Shown here piece after piece: positions 43,203 to 53,826 of a stretch of 64,000 nt of DNA. The notes under the pieces are model-generated. The model ran no database searches, was not told the origin of the DNA, and saw only the letters and a program-made list of their open reading frames with translations. The position numbers were made by a program, and so were the translations under genes. The stretch spans positions 38,351 through 102,350 of the forward strand of contig CAIZLD010000055.1 in the NCBI GenBank assembly GCA_903933715.1, in the 5' to 3' direction. Position 1 is the first letter of the stretch; every line of letters begins with the position of its first letter. The stretch is from an uncultured Spartobacteria bacterium (GTDB lineage: Bacteria; Verrucomicrobiota; Verrucomicrobiia; Chthoniobacterales; Chthoniobacteraceae).

Positions 43203-46097
43203 TTATCTGGTGATTCCGCTCACATGAGTGACGGCGTTTCTAAATCCAGTGCTTTCGACGATGTAAGGGACGATTCGCTCCATGGCATGGAGCATCGTGC
43301 TGTCATAAGGAAGCGGTTCGGGCGGATAATCGTCCCATGTTAATCCCAGCTTCAGCAGGGGCCGGATTGCAGCGGTCCGCGCCCAAAACATCATTCCCAC
43401 CGGGAAATTGATCGCGGCTTTTGGCAGAAGACCCGAGACGTTCAAACGATCCGCCAAAGCGACGGCGTGATCCCGGTTTTCCCCCCAGCCTACGGCGAAC
43501 GGATCGTCGGGAAAAACCAAGCCGATCGTCTCATCGGAGCTCATCGAGCCAAGGATGTTGTCCGCCATCGGCATTTTGCCGCCCAACAGGTTTTCATACA
43601 GAAAATCGGTCCAGCTTTGGACGAACTCTCGATGCTCTTTCAGATCGAGCGTCTTTTTGGTATGAATGTGGCCGATGATGTCGAAATTCGAGAGAATATC
43701 CTCTCCGAACTCCGTCAGAAACGGCCCAATATCCCGGCCTCGATTGGGTACTATCCGGATCTCCAATTCGCCCCGCACACATCGGGCTGCCAAACGCCCG
43801 ACCTCACGTGCCATTTCTTTGGAGGGGACGCTGATCAATAGATCCAGGGGAGTCCGAACCGATTTGAGCCGATGGAGGATTTGCTCCGCCACATCGGGGA
43901 AATAGAGATGCAGATGCAACCCTATTCTAAGCGATGGACGAACCGGCTTGGGGCGATCGCCTCCGATAACTTGATAATTCCACGGTCCGTCAGGCCGACC
44001 TGCCTCCAGGTAATGGGCAAGCGGATCGCGATCTTTGATGTCGTTGTGTTCCGCATAAATTCCAGGATGAAATCCCGGCCAAGGCTTTCGCGGTTCGATG
44101 CCGGTTCGCCACCCGCTCATGTATTCCATGATGGCAAGTTCATCCGGGACGGGTTGCTTGCGGCCCGAAGGGCGAAAACAAAATTCCGGCATGACGATTT
44201 TCGATTGCAGGATCAAAGCGCGATCCGCCTTCTCGATTTTTTTCTTCGCGGCCTGCTCCAGCCCGAGAGTTTCGAGCTGCTTGACGTAATTTTCAAAACA
44301 GAACACCGTCGCGGACAGTTTGCGGCATCCTTCACCCACTCGATTCCGATGGTCGCCGTCATCGATGAGCCTGCAAATGCGCTGAGCTGCAACTTCAATA
44401 TCCAGGTAAGGAATGATGCCGAATGCCGCATCCTGGTCCTGTTTGAGATACTCCGCGATTCCGGTCGCGTTTTCGAAACAGAAAACCGGTTTGCCGTGAG
44501 CCATTGAATCTTGCGAAACGAGAGGCAGCGGATCGAGCCGCGAGCTTAAAAAAAGGATGTCTGATTGCTTGTAGGCTTCCTCGATTTCAGCCACCGCTTC
44601 CATCATGGTAAACACATCCTTGAGGCCGGAACGCTGGATCTGGTCTGCAATGTATCCTGAATAGCTCAAATCATGCTCCGGGCAGTAGCCGTCTCCAATC
44701 CACACAAATCTGAATGGCGTTTGCGGATGCAGCTCTGAAACCCGCTTTGCACATGCCACGAACAGATCCACCCCTTTTCTCAGTTGGACGGTTCCCATCC
44801 CTGCGACAACGACCGTCTTTTGCGGAAATCCAGCAGGCCTGAATGTGGTGCGGATTCGCTGTCTCTCTTGCTCCAGCAATTTTACGTTACCGCTTTCCCC
44901 CGGGGCGCAGTTTCTGCCTTGCGGCATGATGATGGACTGAGCGGTCCGGCTGTGGGGTGCGTCCAGGATCGCGTTGTCGCGCACGACCGTGGCCGGGAAA
45001 ACCTGCAAAGACGAATAGAGGGCAGATTGGACAAAGCGCCCGCGAGGCCGGGTATAGCTTGCGAATTCATGGATCAAATGGATCAACGGGATGTCGTTTT
45101 CCCACAGCGCCCGGACCGCTACGAACGAAGCGATCGAGTTAACCAGGGCGAATTCCAATCGGTATTCGAGGAGAATGGATTGGAATACCTGGCATAAGGT
45201 CCGTTCTGAATACGCATGCTCGCGAGAAGCCTTTGAACCGATCAGTAGATCGCAAGCTTCCGTAAATTCTTTAACGAGGCCGCCGGGTTTAAGCGTCAGG
45301 ACAATGATATTGAATTTTTTGCGCAATTGTTTGGCGATATTCAGAACCAAAATAGGGGCTCCGGTCCGTGACATTTCATGTGTCACCAGCAGCACCGTTT
45401 TTTTGGATGGGCACAGATGCCCGGAACGGGAAGCGCACTGCTCCATCACCGTGCGCACGATCTCCGCCCCGCTGGCGGGATTGGGAATGCGGCCCTCCTT
45501 CTTTCCCGAAGAGATATAGTGCAACAGAGGGTTCAGTTTTGAATCAGCCACATCCTGGTACAGATCGAGGTACCCCTGTGTATTAAATTGGGGGCTCGGG
45601 TTGAATCCAAGCGATGCCCCTTTTTTAAGATAATGGACGATAGGATCTCCATCGACCTGCTTTCCATACTGTGCGAGATACCATTGCTTATCGAATAACC
45701 CGGACTGTTCTATGCGTTGTGCCTTTTTATTTTGCGGAAGGCAAACGACCGGCGCCCGCTTTTCTTCGGGGGGATGAGAATTGGGATTTCCGGCTTTTGG
45801 CCGCAACTTGGCTTTGATCGGGGAGCGCCACCGATGGAACGTGCGTTTAAACCAGGATTTCTGCCATTGTTGTGCGGAGGCCACGGCCTGCTCCAATTTG
45901 GCAACGGCTTTCCATGCGGATGCCAGTTCCGTTTGGCTCTGCGCCAGCGCCGTTTGCAGATGGTCCCTGTGCTTTTTTGTAACGGAAAGCTCTGTCTGCA
46001 AATTGGAAAGCTCCGATTTAACGCCTTGGGCGCTTAATGGTGCATCCTTTGGGATCGGGCTTTCCCCCGCATACTCATTCAACTTGTAATTATCCAT
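43203..46097 (-). CDS. Multidomain glycosyltransferase: coiled coil, GT4 and RgpF
   Basis: 964 residues. Residues 25-85 are coiled coil (SNLQTELSVTKKHRDHLQTA); 130-210 contain repeated short motifs (GLFDKQWYLAQYGKQ, PIVHYLKKGASLGFNPSPQF, LHYISSGKKEGRIPNP) seen in large polysaccharide synthases; 225-610 is a GT4 enzyme with VLLVTHEMSRTGAPILVLN, VAGMGTVQLRKGVDLFV and SDILFLSSRLDPLPLVSQDSMA; 735-960 is the rhamnan-synthesis RgpF domain with IVPNRGRDIGPFLTEF and IGHIHTKKTLD. It should add more than one sugar to a surface polymer. Confidence 0.9.
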   Translation of the reverse strand: MDNYKLNEYAGESPIPKDAPLSAQGVKSELSNLQTELSVTKKHRDHLQTALAQSQTELASAWKAVAKLEQAVASAQQWQKSWFKRTFHRWRSPIKAKLRPKAGNPNSHPPEEKRAPVVCLPQNKKAQRIEQSGLFDKQWYLAQYGKQVDGDPIVHYLKKGASLGFNPSPQFNTQGYLDLYQDVADSKLNPLLHYISSGKKEGRIPNPASGAEIVRTVMEQCASRSGHLCPSKKTVLLVTHEMSRTGAPILVLNIAKQLRKKFNIIVLTLKPGGLVKEFTEACDLLIGSKASREHAYSERTLCQVFQSILLEYRLEFALVNSIASFVAVRALWENDIPLIHLIHEFASYTRPRGRFVQSALYSSLQVFPATVVRDNAILDAPHSRTAQSIIMPQGRNCAPGESGNVKLLEQERQRIRTTFRPAGFPQKTVVVAGMGTVQLRKGVDLFVACAKRVSELHPQTPFRFVWIGDGYCPEHDLSYSGYIADQIQRSGLKDVFTMMEAVAEIEEAYKQSDILFLSSRLDPLPLVSQDSMAHGKPVFCFENATGIAEYLKQDQDAAFGIIPYLDIEVAAQRICRLIDDGDHRNRVGEGCRKLSATVFCFENYVKQLETLGLEQAAKKKIEKADRALILQSKIVMPEFCFRPSGRKQPVPDELAIMEYMSGWRTGIEPRKPWPGFHPGIYAEHNDIKDRDPLAHYLEAGRPDGPWNYQVIGGDRPKPVRPSLRIGLHLHLYFPDVAEQILHRLKSVRTPLDLLISVPSKEMAREVGRLAARCVRGELEIRIVPNRGRDIGPFLTEFGEDILSNFDIIGHIHTKKTLDLKEHREFVQSWTDFLYENLLGGKMPMADNILGSMSSDETIGLVFPDDPFAVGWGENRDHAVALADRLNVSGLLPKAAINFPVGMMFWARTAAIRPLLKLGLTWDDYPPEPLPYDSTMLHAMERIVPYIVESTGFRNAVTHVSGITR

Positions 46098-46358
46098 TTA
46101 CCAGGGGCGCAGAGTGCCGTTCAAAGAAAGGCGATTCAAGCCTTTTATCGGCTTGAAACCTTGGCTGCGGAGGCTGAAAGCCCGGGGAGAGTCCACAGCC
46201 GAACGGGTTTTGAGCGCGCCGCCAACGCCCGCGAACCCATTTAATTTCAAGGCCGGACAAGTTTTCGATAGGAATAAGCCGGAGGCTTTGATATCAGCGG
46301 TTTACGGGAAACCCTGTTTTTCACCTCGTGCCAATCCTTACCCCTTCCAATTTTTCAT

Positions 46359-47735
46359 ATGAAATCCAAAAAAACCTCATCTTGGACACGTATCGCCCTC
46401 GCGAGCTTTTTGGCTGCCGCATGCCCGGTCCTGACTTCTGCCGGAGAGGCCGGGAAAACCCCGGTGGCGGTTGAATCGATCACCTGGCAAAAGCCGGCTT
46501 GGTTGAGCGAACTCTCGTTGGGAATCCGCGAAAGCTACGATAGCAATATTTTCCTGGCCGGAGCGGAAATCCCGACGACGCCGTCCGGGGCCGTAGTCGG
46601 AGCCAGGAACGTCTCCTCCTGGATCACGACAGTCTCGCCCAAAATCGGGGTGAACTTCGTTCCGCTGCTCGGCACGCAAGATTTGTTGCAAGTTCTTTCG
46701 ATTGGGTATGCGCCCGATTTCGTCATTTTCGCCAATGAATCCAGCGAGACCTATGCTTCGCACCGCTTGACCACGTCCATTAAGACCCAAATCGAACCGG
46801 TCACGCTAAGCCTGGATAACGCGTTCACCTATATCGACGGTTCCCGCGAAGGGGTGATTTATCCCGACGGCGCCAGCTCCTTCACCAACGGAACCGTCCG
46901 CGAACGGCGCGACCAATGGCAGGATCGCCTTAAGGCGTTTGCGAAAATCGATCTCGGCCCCGTGTTTGTGCGGCCGGTGGTTTCGCTGACCTATTACGAT
47001 TTGGCGACCTCTTTCAAAAATATCCCAGGATACACCAATTACGTTGACCGGTATGACCTCAACGGCGGGGCGGATCTCGGGTACAATGTCATCAAAAATC
47101 TGGCCCTGCTGCTCGGCTACCGCTACGGGCATCAATACCAGGAAGCGTTGCCGGTCTGGCTCGACGCCCGTCAATTCACCGTCACCAACGACTACCAGCG
47201 GGTGCTTTTTGGAGTCGAAGGGAAGGTGTTCTCGTGGTTGAAGCTGGAAGGCTATGTCGGCCCCGAATTCAAATCGTACACCGGCGATCGTCCGAGCGAG
47301 GGGGGCGACCCGGGCCGCCTGATCCCCAAAAATCCAACCGATGTGTACGGCGAGGCGACGGTGACTGTGACGCCTACCGCCAGCGACGCGCTTGTGGTCA
47401 AATACAAGCGTTGGAACTGGGTCTCAAGCACCGGCCGCAACGCCTATCTCGAGACCGTTTACGACGCCAGCTACCGGCATCAGCTTACGGACGCGCTCCA
47501 GCTTGAACTGGGGGCGCGCGCGGCCCAGGCGGACTACAATCCCTCCGCTCTCCGCAACGATTGGGATTACACGTTCTCCGCCGGATTGCGCTACGCTGTG
47601 AGCGCCAACCTCTCGGTGGATGTCAGCTACGCCTACGACATCGGCCGAGACGATCAGGACGCAGGGGTGCCCGCGGGCACCTGGCGCGAGTTCTACCGCA
47701 ACGTCGTCTCGACCGGCATGCAGTGGAAGTTTTAG
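46359..47735 (+). CDS. Outer-membrane beta-barrel protein
   Basis: 458 residues, signal peptide (to about TSAGEA), then alternating aromatic/hydrophobic strands: GIRESYDSNIFLAG at the start, many Y-D and R-Y-G turns, and a final strand RNVVSTGMQWKF ending in Phe, the usual barrel-assembly signal. ESYDSNIFL is characteristic of barrel proteins found in exopolysaccharide clusters. Divergent from the RgpF-GT4 gene with about 260 bases between, which probably hold both promoters although no clear -35/-10 pair stands out. Possibly the export pore or a porin. Confidence 0.82.
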   Translation: MKSKKTSSWTRIALASFLAAACPVLTSAGEAGKTPVAVESITWQKPAWLSELSLGIRESYDSNIFLAGAEIPTTPSGAVVGARNVSSWITTVSPKIGVNFVPLLGTQDLLQVLSIGYAPDFVIFANESSETYASHRLTTSIKTQIEPVTLSLDNAFTYIDGSREGVIYPDGASSFTNGTVRERRDQWQDRLKAFAKIDLGPVFVRPVVSLTYYDLATSFKNIPGYTNYVDRYDLNGGADLGYNVIKNLALLLGYRYGHQYQEALPVWLDARQFTVTNDYQRVLFGVEGKVFSWLKLEGYVGPEFKSYTGDRPSEGGDPGRLIPKNPTDVYGEATVTVTPTASDALVVKYKRWNWVSSTGRNAYLETVYDASYRHQLTDALQLELGARAAQADYNPSALRNDWDYTFSAGLRYAVSANLSVDVSYAYDIGRDDQDAGVPAGTWREFYRNVVSTGMQWKF

Positions 47736-47820
47736 AGCTTTTTTTGATTTGGTTGTTTAGATACTGCGGGGCCAGACGCGGCGTTGATGTCGCTCGAAAA
47801 AGCCTTACACTGGAGCGATC

Positions 47821-49200
<1,380 letters not shown>

Positions 49201-49405
49201 AGCGGTCGACGGGATCAGGATTGCTTCCGCGCGCCTTTGTAGAGCAATTCTCCACAGGGAGCGGACGAGTGATCGATCCGGGACAAATGCTCGCGTCAGC
49301 CTGATTATCGGCCCCCCATGATGGCCGGACACAACCCGTCGCCAAGCCGCGCAAAAGCCTTAGCCCAGCCCGACGAATCCATTCACCTTTCAGACGTTGC
49401 GCTTG

Positions 49406-49590
49406 CCATCCGCGGGCTCACACCCGCGGCCCCATTGAAGCTGCTTTTGCGGTTGCCCCGCCTTCATATTGGCCTCGCGCCCATCCGCGGGCTCACACCC
49501 GCGGCCCCATTGAAGCTCAGGGGCACCCCCCAAGATTCCGCAGCCTGCGACTGACCATCCGCGGGCTCACACCCGCGGCCCCATTGAAGC
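49406..49590. CRISPR. Short CRISPR-like array (3 repeats, 2 spacers)
   Basis: Three identical 36-base repeats at 49406-49441, 49481-49516 and 49555-49590, separated by unrelated 39- and 38-base spacers. Each repeat contains the perfect palindrome CCGCGGG-CTCACA-CCCGCGG and ends CCCCATTGAAGC; on the other strand it starts GCTTCAATGGGGCCGCGG, a form I recall from type I repeats. No cas gene is in the window, so it is an orphan or remnant array. The alternative is a coincidentally spaced dispersed palindrome; nothing else is seen in 49201-49678. Confidence 0.62.
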
Positions 49591-49678
49591 CACGAACCAA
49601 TTTAGTTCAACGTGGGGAAAACCGGCCCGCGCTGGACAAGTGCGATTCGATGTTATAGATGGATTCGCAAATCCACCT

Positions 49679-50009
49679 ATGAAAAGGACCTTACTCGGTA
49701 TTACTAAGCACAGCTTTACTGGTTCCCTTAACAAGCCCCGGCCAGGGTTTCAACCCCGACCAGTGGAATCGAGAACAGGAGCAGCGCCGAGCGGAAGAAA
49801 AGGCCAAGCAAGACCAACGGAACCGCGACCAAGAGCAGAGTGCGAAAGACTTCAAAGCCGAATGCGACCGCCAATGGGAGCAACAGAAGCATCAACGGCA
49901 GTTGCGCCGGGCAGAAGATAGGGGGCTCTCCCCCGAAGAGCCGGGAAAACGTAACACTATTGGCGGCCCGACGACTCTGTCCCCAATGGAGCGCAGGAAT
50001 GAAATCTAG
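49679..50009 (+). pseudogene. Frameshifted secreted Gln/Glu-rich protein
   Basis: ATG 49679 begins a signal-like MKRTLLG, then the frame must slip by one base near 49700 to continue LLSTALLVPLTSPGQGFNPD, followed by a strongly biased coiled coil (QWNREQEQRRAEEKAKQDQR and so on) to the stop at 50007. In the unshifted frame the tail is Pro/Arg-rich nonsense. Either a sequencing error or a decayed gene. Family unknown. Confidence 0.5.
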
Positions 50010-50024
50010 AAGGAGTCCTGGTGG

Positions 50025-50183
50025 GTGCGATCTGGGTTGGCGAAGCTCAATCCCAAGGACCCAAAGGTAAAGGACAAGCTCGCGGCCCTGCTCGCCGTCC
50101 ATCCTTTGGCGTTAGAGGACAAAAACCTACTCGCCACCCTTCTCAAGTTTCTGGATGCTGTAGACGCGGCGACTGCTCACTAG
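50025..50183 (+). CDS. Very small hypothetical protein
   Basis: 52 residues from GTG 50025 with AGAAGGAG upstream, in the same frame as the end of the preceding broken gene. The sequence (RSGLAKLNPKDPKVKDKLAA and LLATLLKFLDAVDAATAH) is an amphipathic helix pair. Weak candidate. Confidence 0.35.
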   Translation: MRSGLAKLNPKDPKVKDKLAALLAVHPLALEDKNLLATLLKFLDAVDAATAH

Positions 50184-50255
50184 TCCTTCCGAAATCTCCC
50201 GATGATCCGCCAGCTAAACCTTGGCGCTCGATCTCAAGGATGAAGGTCTGCTCGA

Positions 50256-50626
50256 TCACTTCTCTTCCTTCCAAAGACCCTTGACCCGAAGGAACGCCTC
50301 GCAGCGTTGGGCGGCGGTGGCATGGACACACCAGTATAGATATTGCTGTGGGGAATCCGCCATGTCAGGCATTTCAAGTTCCCCTCCACAAACACTATCA
50401 AACAAATCCACATAGGTCTTTGATTCCTCTACCGTCAGCATCTCCTCCATCTCATGACAGGCGTTGAGGTCGTGGAGGAAATCCATGCGGGCAATCGGCC
50501 TACCCCGTTTTTATGCCAGTCTGGGGCAATCCGCATCCCGAGACGCATTTCGTGCGGGTAGTTGTCCGGACAAGGCTTAAAGCCTAGTGCTTCTTCAATC
50601 GCGATTCGTTGTTCTTGTTCGGTCAT
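50256..50626 (-). pseudogene. Frameshifted phage-type hypothetical protein
   Basis: ATG 50626 has AAAGGA six bases upstream and gives MTEQEQRIAIEEALGFKPCP up to GVGRLPA; near 50488 the frame changes and continues RMDFLHDLNACHEMEEMLTV to ATAAQRCEAFLRVKGLWKEE. Together they match, from memory, a short phage protein (DYLNDLNAMHEAEK ... HATAAQRAEAFLRTLGLW). Its start overlaps the stop of the gene at 50623 (ATGA). The single frameshift suggests decay or an error. Confidence 0.6.
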
Positions 50627-50904
50627 TTCGATTCCTTTCCCCATTCTTCTTGTTGTTTTTTGGTTCGCTCCATATCGGCCTTCATTCTAGCGTTCTCGAC
50701 CTCAAGCTCTTTGATCCGCCCCTGGTCCTTCTGCCAACGCTCGGAGAAATACTTCTCGGTTGCGGCACGTTCTGCCATGGCCTTGTCGCGCTCTGCCCCC
50801 AACTCCTCCAGGCGGTTTGCTGCACGTTGCAGAAGAAGCTCGTCCTCTTTGCATAGGCCGCAGCTTGCATTCATCAATCCTTCTATCAGTTCTTTCGTTG
50901 TCAT
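50623..50904 (-). CDS. Phage-type coiled-coil hypothetical protein
   Basis: 93 residues. MTTKELIEGLMNASCGLCKE at the start, then a continuous coiled coil (LQRAANRLEELGAERDKAMA; ERWQKDQGRIKELEVENARM) with a Lys/Glu end. Small proteins of this kind are common in lambdoid and other prophage accessory regions. Coupled to the frameshifted gene after it. 50905-51195 beyond it has no gene that I can support. Confidence 0.6.
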   Translation of the reverse strand: MTTKELIEGLMNASCGLCKEDELLLQRAANRLEELGAERDKAMAERAATEKYFSERWQKDQGRIKELEVENARMKADMERTKKQQEEWGKESK

Positions 50905-51195
50905 GGTTAGTTAAAAAGGTTTGAGCGGCCCTCGCGCTACTGAGGCTGCCTTTCGGTATTTATCAACGGCTCGTAAGTCGCTGCCCTCTATTCCCGAAAC
51001 TCCCGGATGCAAACCGGGCACGTGTCGTGATATTGAGGTTGTTCAGGTGGGCTGCATGGGCTATGCAGACCCGGTGCATTCCGGCTGCGATTCGGGGAAA
51101 ATTCACAAACCTTTGCTATTTTTTTCTCAAATCGCGCGGCGTTATACCTAGCATCCCCACCCGGTTCCAGATCGCCCACGGAGTGGTCGATCCCC

Positions 51196-51951
51196 TTACG
51201 GGGCCACGGTTTTGATGAGTTTCGGGTCCGGCAATCCCCAAGCCTGCCATTTGCGCTGGTATTCCTTCCAGGGCAGCAGCGCATAATGGGGGCGGGCCTC
51301 CTTGCGCAGCCATCGGATGAGCGAAACGAGGTCGTCCTCGGCCATGCTCGTGCACCCCCAGGTGGGGCGGGTGACGCCGCGCCGGATGTGGAAAAAAATC
51401 GCGCTCCCCATGCCGGGCACGGGCGGGTCGGCATTGTGCCGGATCTCCACCAGCCACCGATAGGCGAAATCGCCGTGCCGCATCTTCTCTTTCTCAAACC
51501 ACGGCGGCGGCGCGTTGAGGTTGATCGTGAGGAACCGGTTGTATTGCGGCAAGCTCGGGTCGTCCACCCAGGCATCGGCGGCGGTGACGGTGTGGAACGG
51601 ATAATCGGCTCCTTTGGGGAGGGCTTTATCGTAAGTATAGATCGCCCCGAGCCGGAAGAGCCCGGCGGGGGCTCGCGCATCCCGCTCCACCTTGTGCCGG
51701 CCCGGTTCGCCGGTCCCGAGCACGCCGCGTCCCCACGCCAGCCCGTTTTTCCCTAACAACACGGGGATGGGACCCAAAGCCGGTTTCCATTCGCCGTTTA
51801 TCCGTTCCAGCGCAAGCAGTTTGCCGGTGCTGGAGTTCCAGCCGGGAGCCACGCCCACAAGTAACTGGCGCACGCCCGGATCCAGCGAATCGGCGGCATG
51901 CGCGAAGGCGGAAAGGCTAAGAATCAGGACTAAACCGAGGAGAAATCGCAT
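51196..51951 (-). CDS. L,D-transpeptidase (YkuD family), secreted
   Basis: 251 residues, signal peptide MRFLLGLVLILSLSAFAHAA. Catalytic motif H188-x-x-x-G-x6-G-C200 (FFHIRRGVTRPTWGCTSM), with R190 and W198 nearby. YkuD enzymes in the periplasm cross-link peptidoglycan or attach lipoproteins through a Cys thioester. APAGLFRLG precedes the catalytic region as usual. Single gene, opposite to no close neighbour. Confidence 0.92.
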   Translation of the reverse strand: MRFLLGLVLILSLSAFAHAADSLDPGVRQLLVGVAPGWNSSTGKLLALERINGEWKPALGPIPVLLGKNGLAWGRGVLGTGEPGRHKVERDARAPAGLFRLGAIYTYDKALPKGADYPFHTVTAADAWVDDPSLPQYNRFLTINLNAPPPWFEKEKMRHGDFAYRWLVEIRHNADPPVPGMGSAIFFHIRRGVTRPTWGCTSMAEDDLVSLIRWLRKEARPHYALLPWKEYQRKWQAWGLPDPKLIKTVAP

Positions 51952-52120
51952 GTGAGGTTAATCAAAACGCAAGGGGCGCATCGCGCAAGCAGGGAAAAGA
52001 AGATTTAGAGAAATGGCGGGCGCACTCCCTAGTTCACGAGCCCGGTCGCGATCCACCAAAGAAGGTCGCATCAGACCTGCCTTTCCTTTGCGCATTTTGC
52101 GCATTTTTGCGGCCAATCCG

Positions 52121-53629
52121 TTACACCGCGACCACTTCGTCCTCGGCGGTCCGGCTTTCCCACCGGGGCAGCCATTGCGAAATCGACGACCAGGCCACAT
52201 ACCCGAATCCACATTGGAACAACGCCAGGAACGGCAGCGAGAACCATTGTTTATCCATCACCGCGTTCACCATGAAATAGGTGAAATAAAGGGCAAACCC
52301 GAGTTCCACCACCGGCAGCAAGCTCTTTAGCGAACGGTATTTGGCGGCGCTCCACCGCTGGGCTTTGCGCTCGATGCCGTATTTGGGTGTCCGCGTGAAC
52401 TCCGTCTGGTGATTGAACACCGCTTCAAGCACCGCCTTGGCGTTGCTGATCGACATCCCGATGCCCAACGAAAGCAGCAGCGGCAGATAGAAAATCTCTT
52501 TGAGCCAGCTATGCGGATTGTTCTCCCGCTGCGCGACCGCGTAAAACACCGCCGCCGAAAGGGAGGCGAGGAGGAACACCGGCGCGTCGAACAGGATCGC
52601 GCGCCACGGGCCTTCGAGCAACTGATTGACTCGGGGCGCCTCTTGCAACAAAACGCAAAGGAACACCAGGAGGAGGTAGGCGAAATTGGCGGTCAGGTGG
52701 ACGGTCGCTTCCAGTTTAACTAAAAACGGGAGCTGGCTGCGCCAGACGGTGCCGAGGATTTTTTTGCAGGTCTGGATCGACCCCTTCGTCCAGCGGTGCT
52801 GCTGCGAACGGAACCCGTTCATATCAACCGGCAACTCGGCCGGGGTGATGAGATCTTTGAGAAAAAGGAATTGCCATCCTTTCAACTGGGCCCGATAGCT
52901 CAGGTCGAGATCTTCGGTAAGCGTATCGTGCTGCCAGCCGCCGGCTTCGATAATGCAGGAGCGCCGCCACAGCCCGGCGGTTCCGTTGAAATTGATGAAC
53001 CGGCCGGCCCGGCTGCGGGCGGTCTGTTCCAACACAAGATGCCCGTCCAGGAACATCGCCTGGATGTGCGTCAAAGTGGAGTAATCCCGGTTGATATGCC
53101 CCCAGCGGCTTTGCACCATGCCGACTTTCGGGTCGGTGAAAAAATGGATGGTTTCGCGGAGCAAATTCGGTTTTGGAACGAAGTCGGCGTCGAGAATGAG
53201 GATGAAATCCCCCTTGCAACGGCCCATTCCGCATTCGAGCGCCCCGGCTTTGAACCCGGTCCGGTCGGTGCGGTGGATGTATTCGGCATCAAACCCTTGC
53301 TCGCGGAGTCGCAGAACCCCGGATTCGGCCAAGGGGCAGGTCTCGTCGGTGGAATCGTCAAGCACCTGGATCTGGAGCAGATGGCGCGGATAATCGAGCT
53401 TGGCGACGGAAGCCAAAAGCCGCTCGACGACGTACAGTTCGTTAAAAATCGGAAGCTGAACCGTGATGCGCGGGAGTTCCTCGAATTGCCCGACCGGTTT
53501 GGGTGCGTCGTTGCGGTGTTTGAGGTAAAGGTAAAGGATGCAGTAACGGTGGAAGCCGTATAGAGCAAGAACTCCAACCACCAACAAATAGGATAGGGTC
53601 AAAAAAATCGCGCCGGAGTCGCCGTGCAT
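52121..53629 (-). CDS. Cellulose-synthase-like GT2
   Basis: I use ATG 53629; a TTG seven codons upstream overlaps the GGAG sequence. 502 residues: two N-terminal helices, GT-A core with VQLPIFNELYVVERLLAS, VLDDSTDET, LILDADFVPKP (DxD), LTEDLDLSYRAQLKG (TED) and QQHRWTKG (QxxRW), then about five membrane helices. All four synthase motifs are intact. It resembles beta-glucan or glucomannan synthases and should polymerise and extrude a polysaccharide. No PilZ domain, and no partner subunit beside it. Confidence 0.9.
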   Translation of the reverse strand: MHGDSGAIFLTLSYLLVVGVLALYGFHRYCILYLYLKHRNDAPKPVGQFEELPRITVQLPIFNELYVVERLLASVAKLDYPRHLLQIQVLDDSTDETCPLAESGVLRLREQGFDAEYIHRTDRTGFKAGALECGMGRCKGDFILILDADFVPKPNLLRETIHFFTDPKVGMVQSRWGHINRDYSTLTHIQAMFLDGHLVLEQTARSRAGRFINFNGTAGLWRRSCIIEAGGWQHDTLTEDLDLSYRAQLKGWQFLFLKDLITPAELPVDMNGFRSQQHRWTKGSIQTCKKILGTVWRSQLPFLVKLEATVHLTANFAYLLLVFLCVLLQEAPRVNQLLEGPWRAILFDAPVFLLASLSAAVFYAVAQRENNPHSWLKEIFYLPLLLSLGIGMSISNAKAVLEAVFNHQTEFTRTPKYGIERKAQRWSAAKYRSLKSLLPVVELGFALYFTYFMVNAVMDKQWFSLPFLALFQCGFGYVAWSSISQWLPRWESRTAEDEVVAV

Positions 53630-53826
53630 ATCAATGAGTGCTTTCTCCAAGGGATTTAAGCTGTTTGGAGAAATGCAGGATCATGGCCATTTCACCCCCC
53701 TCGTCAAGCCGTTTCCTCAGGGCGCTTAACGGCACGGCAACGCTCTTCCCGGTGGGGTAACAAAATGGGGCAAAACGGGTTCATCCGGTCCGAATCGGAT
53801 TTGGACCGGGCCCAGGATGCAATCCT

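Noticed and set aside
50921..51151. 76-residue + strand ORF with several Cys
   Set aside because: No ribosome site or conserved pattern; other frames in the same stretch are equally open.
52796..53563. 255-residue + strand ORF
   Set aside because: Antisense of the cellulose-synthase-like gene with intact DxD and QxxRW motifs.
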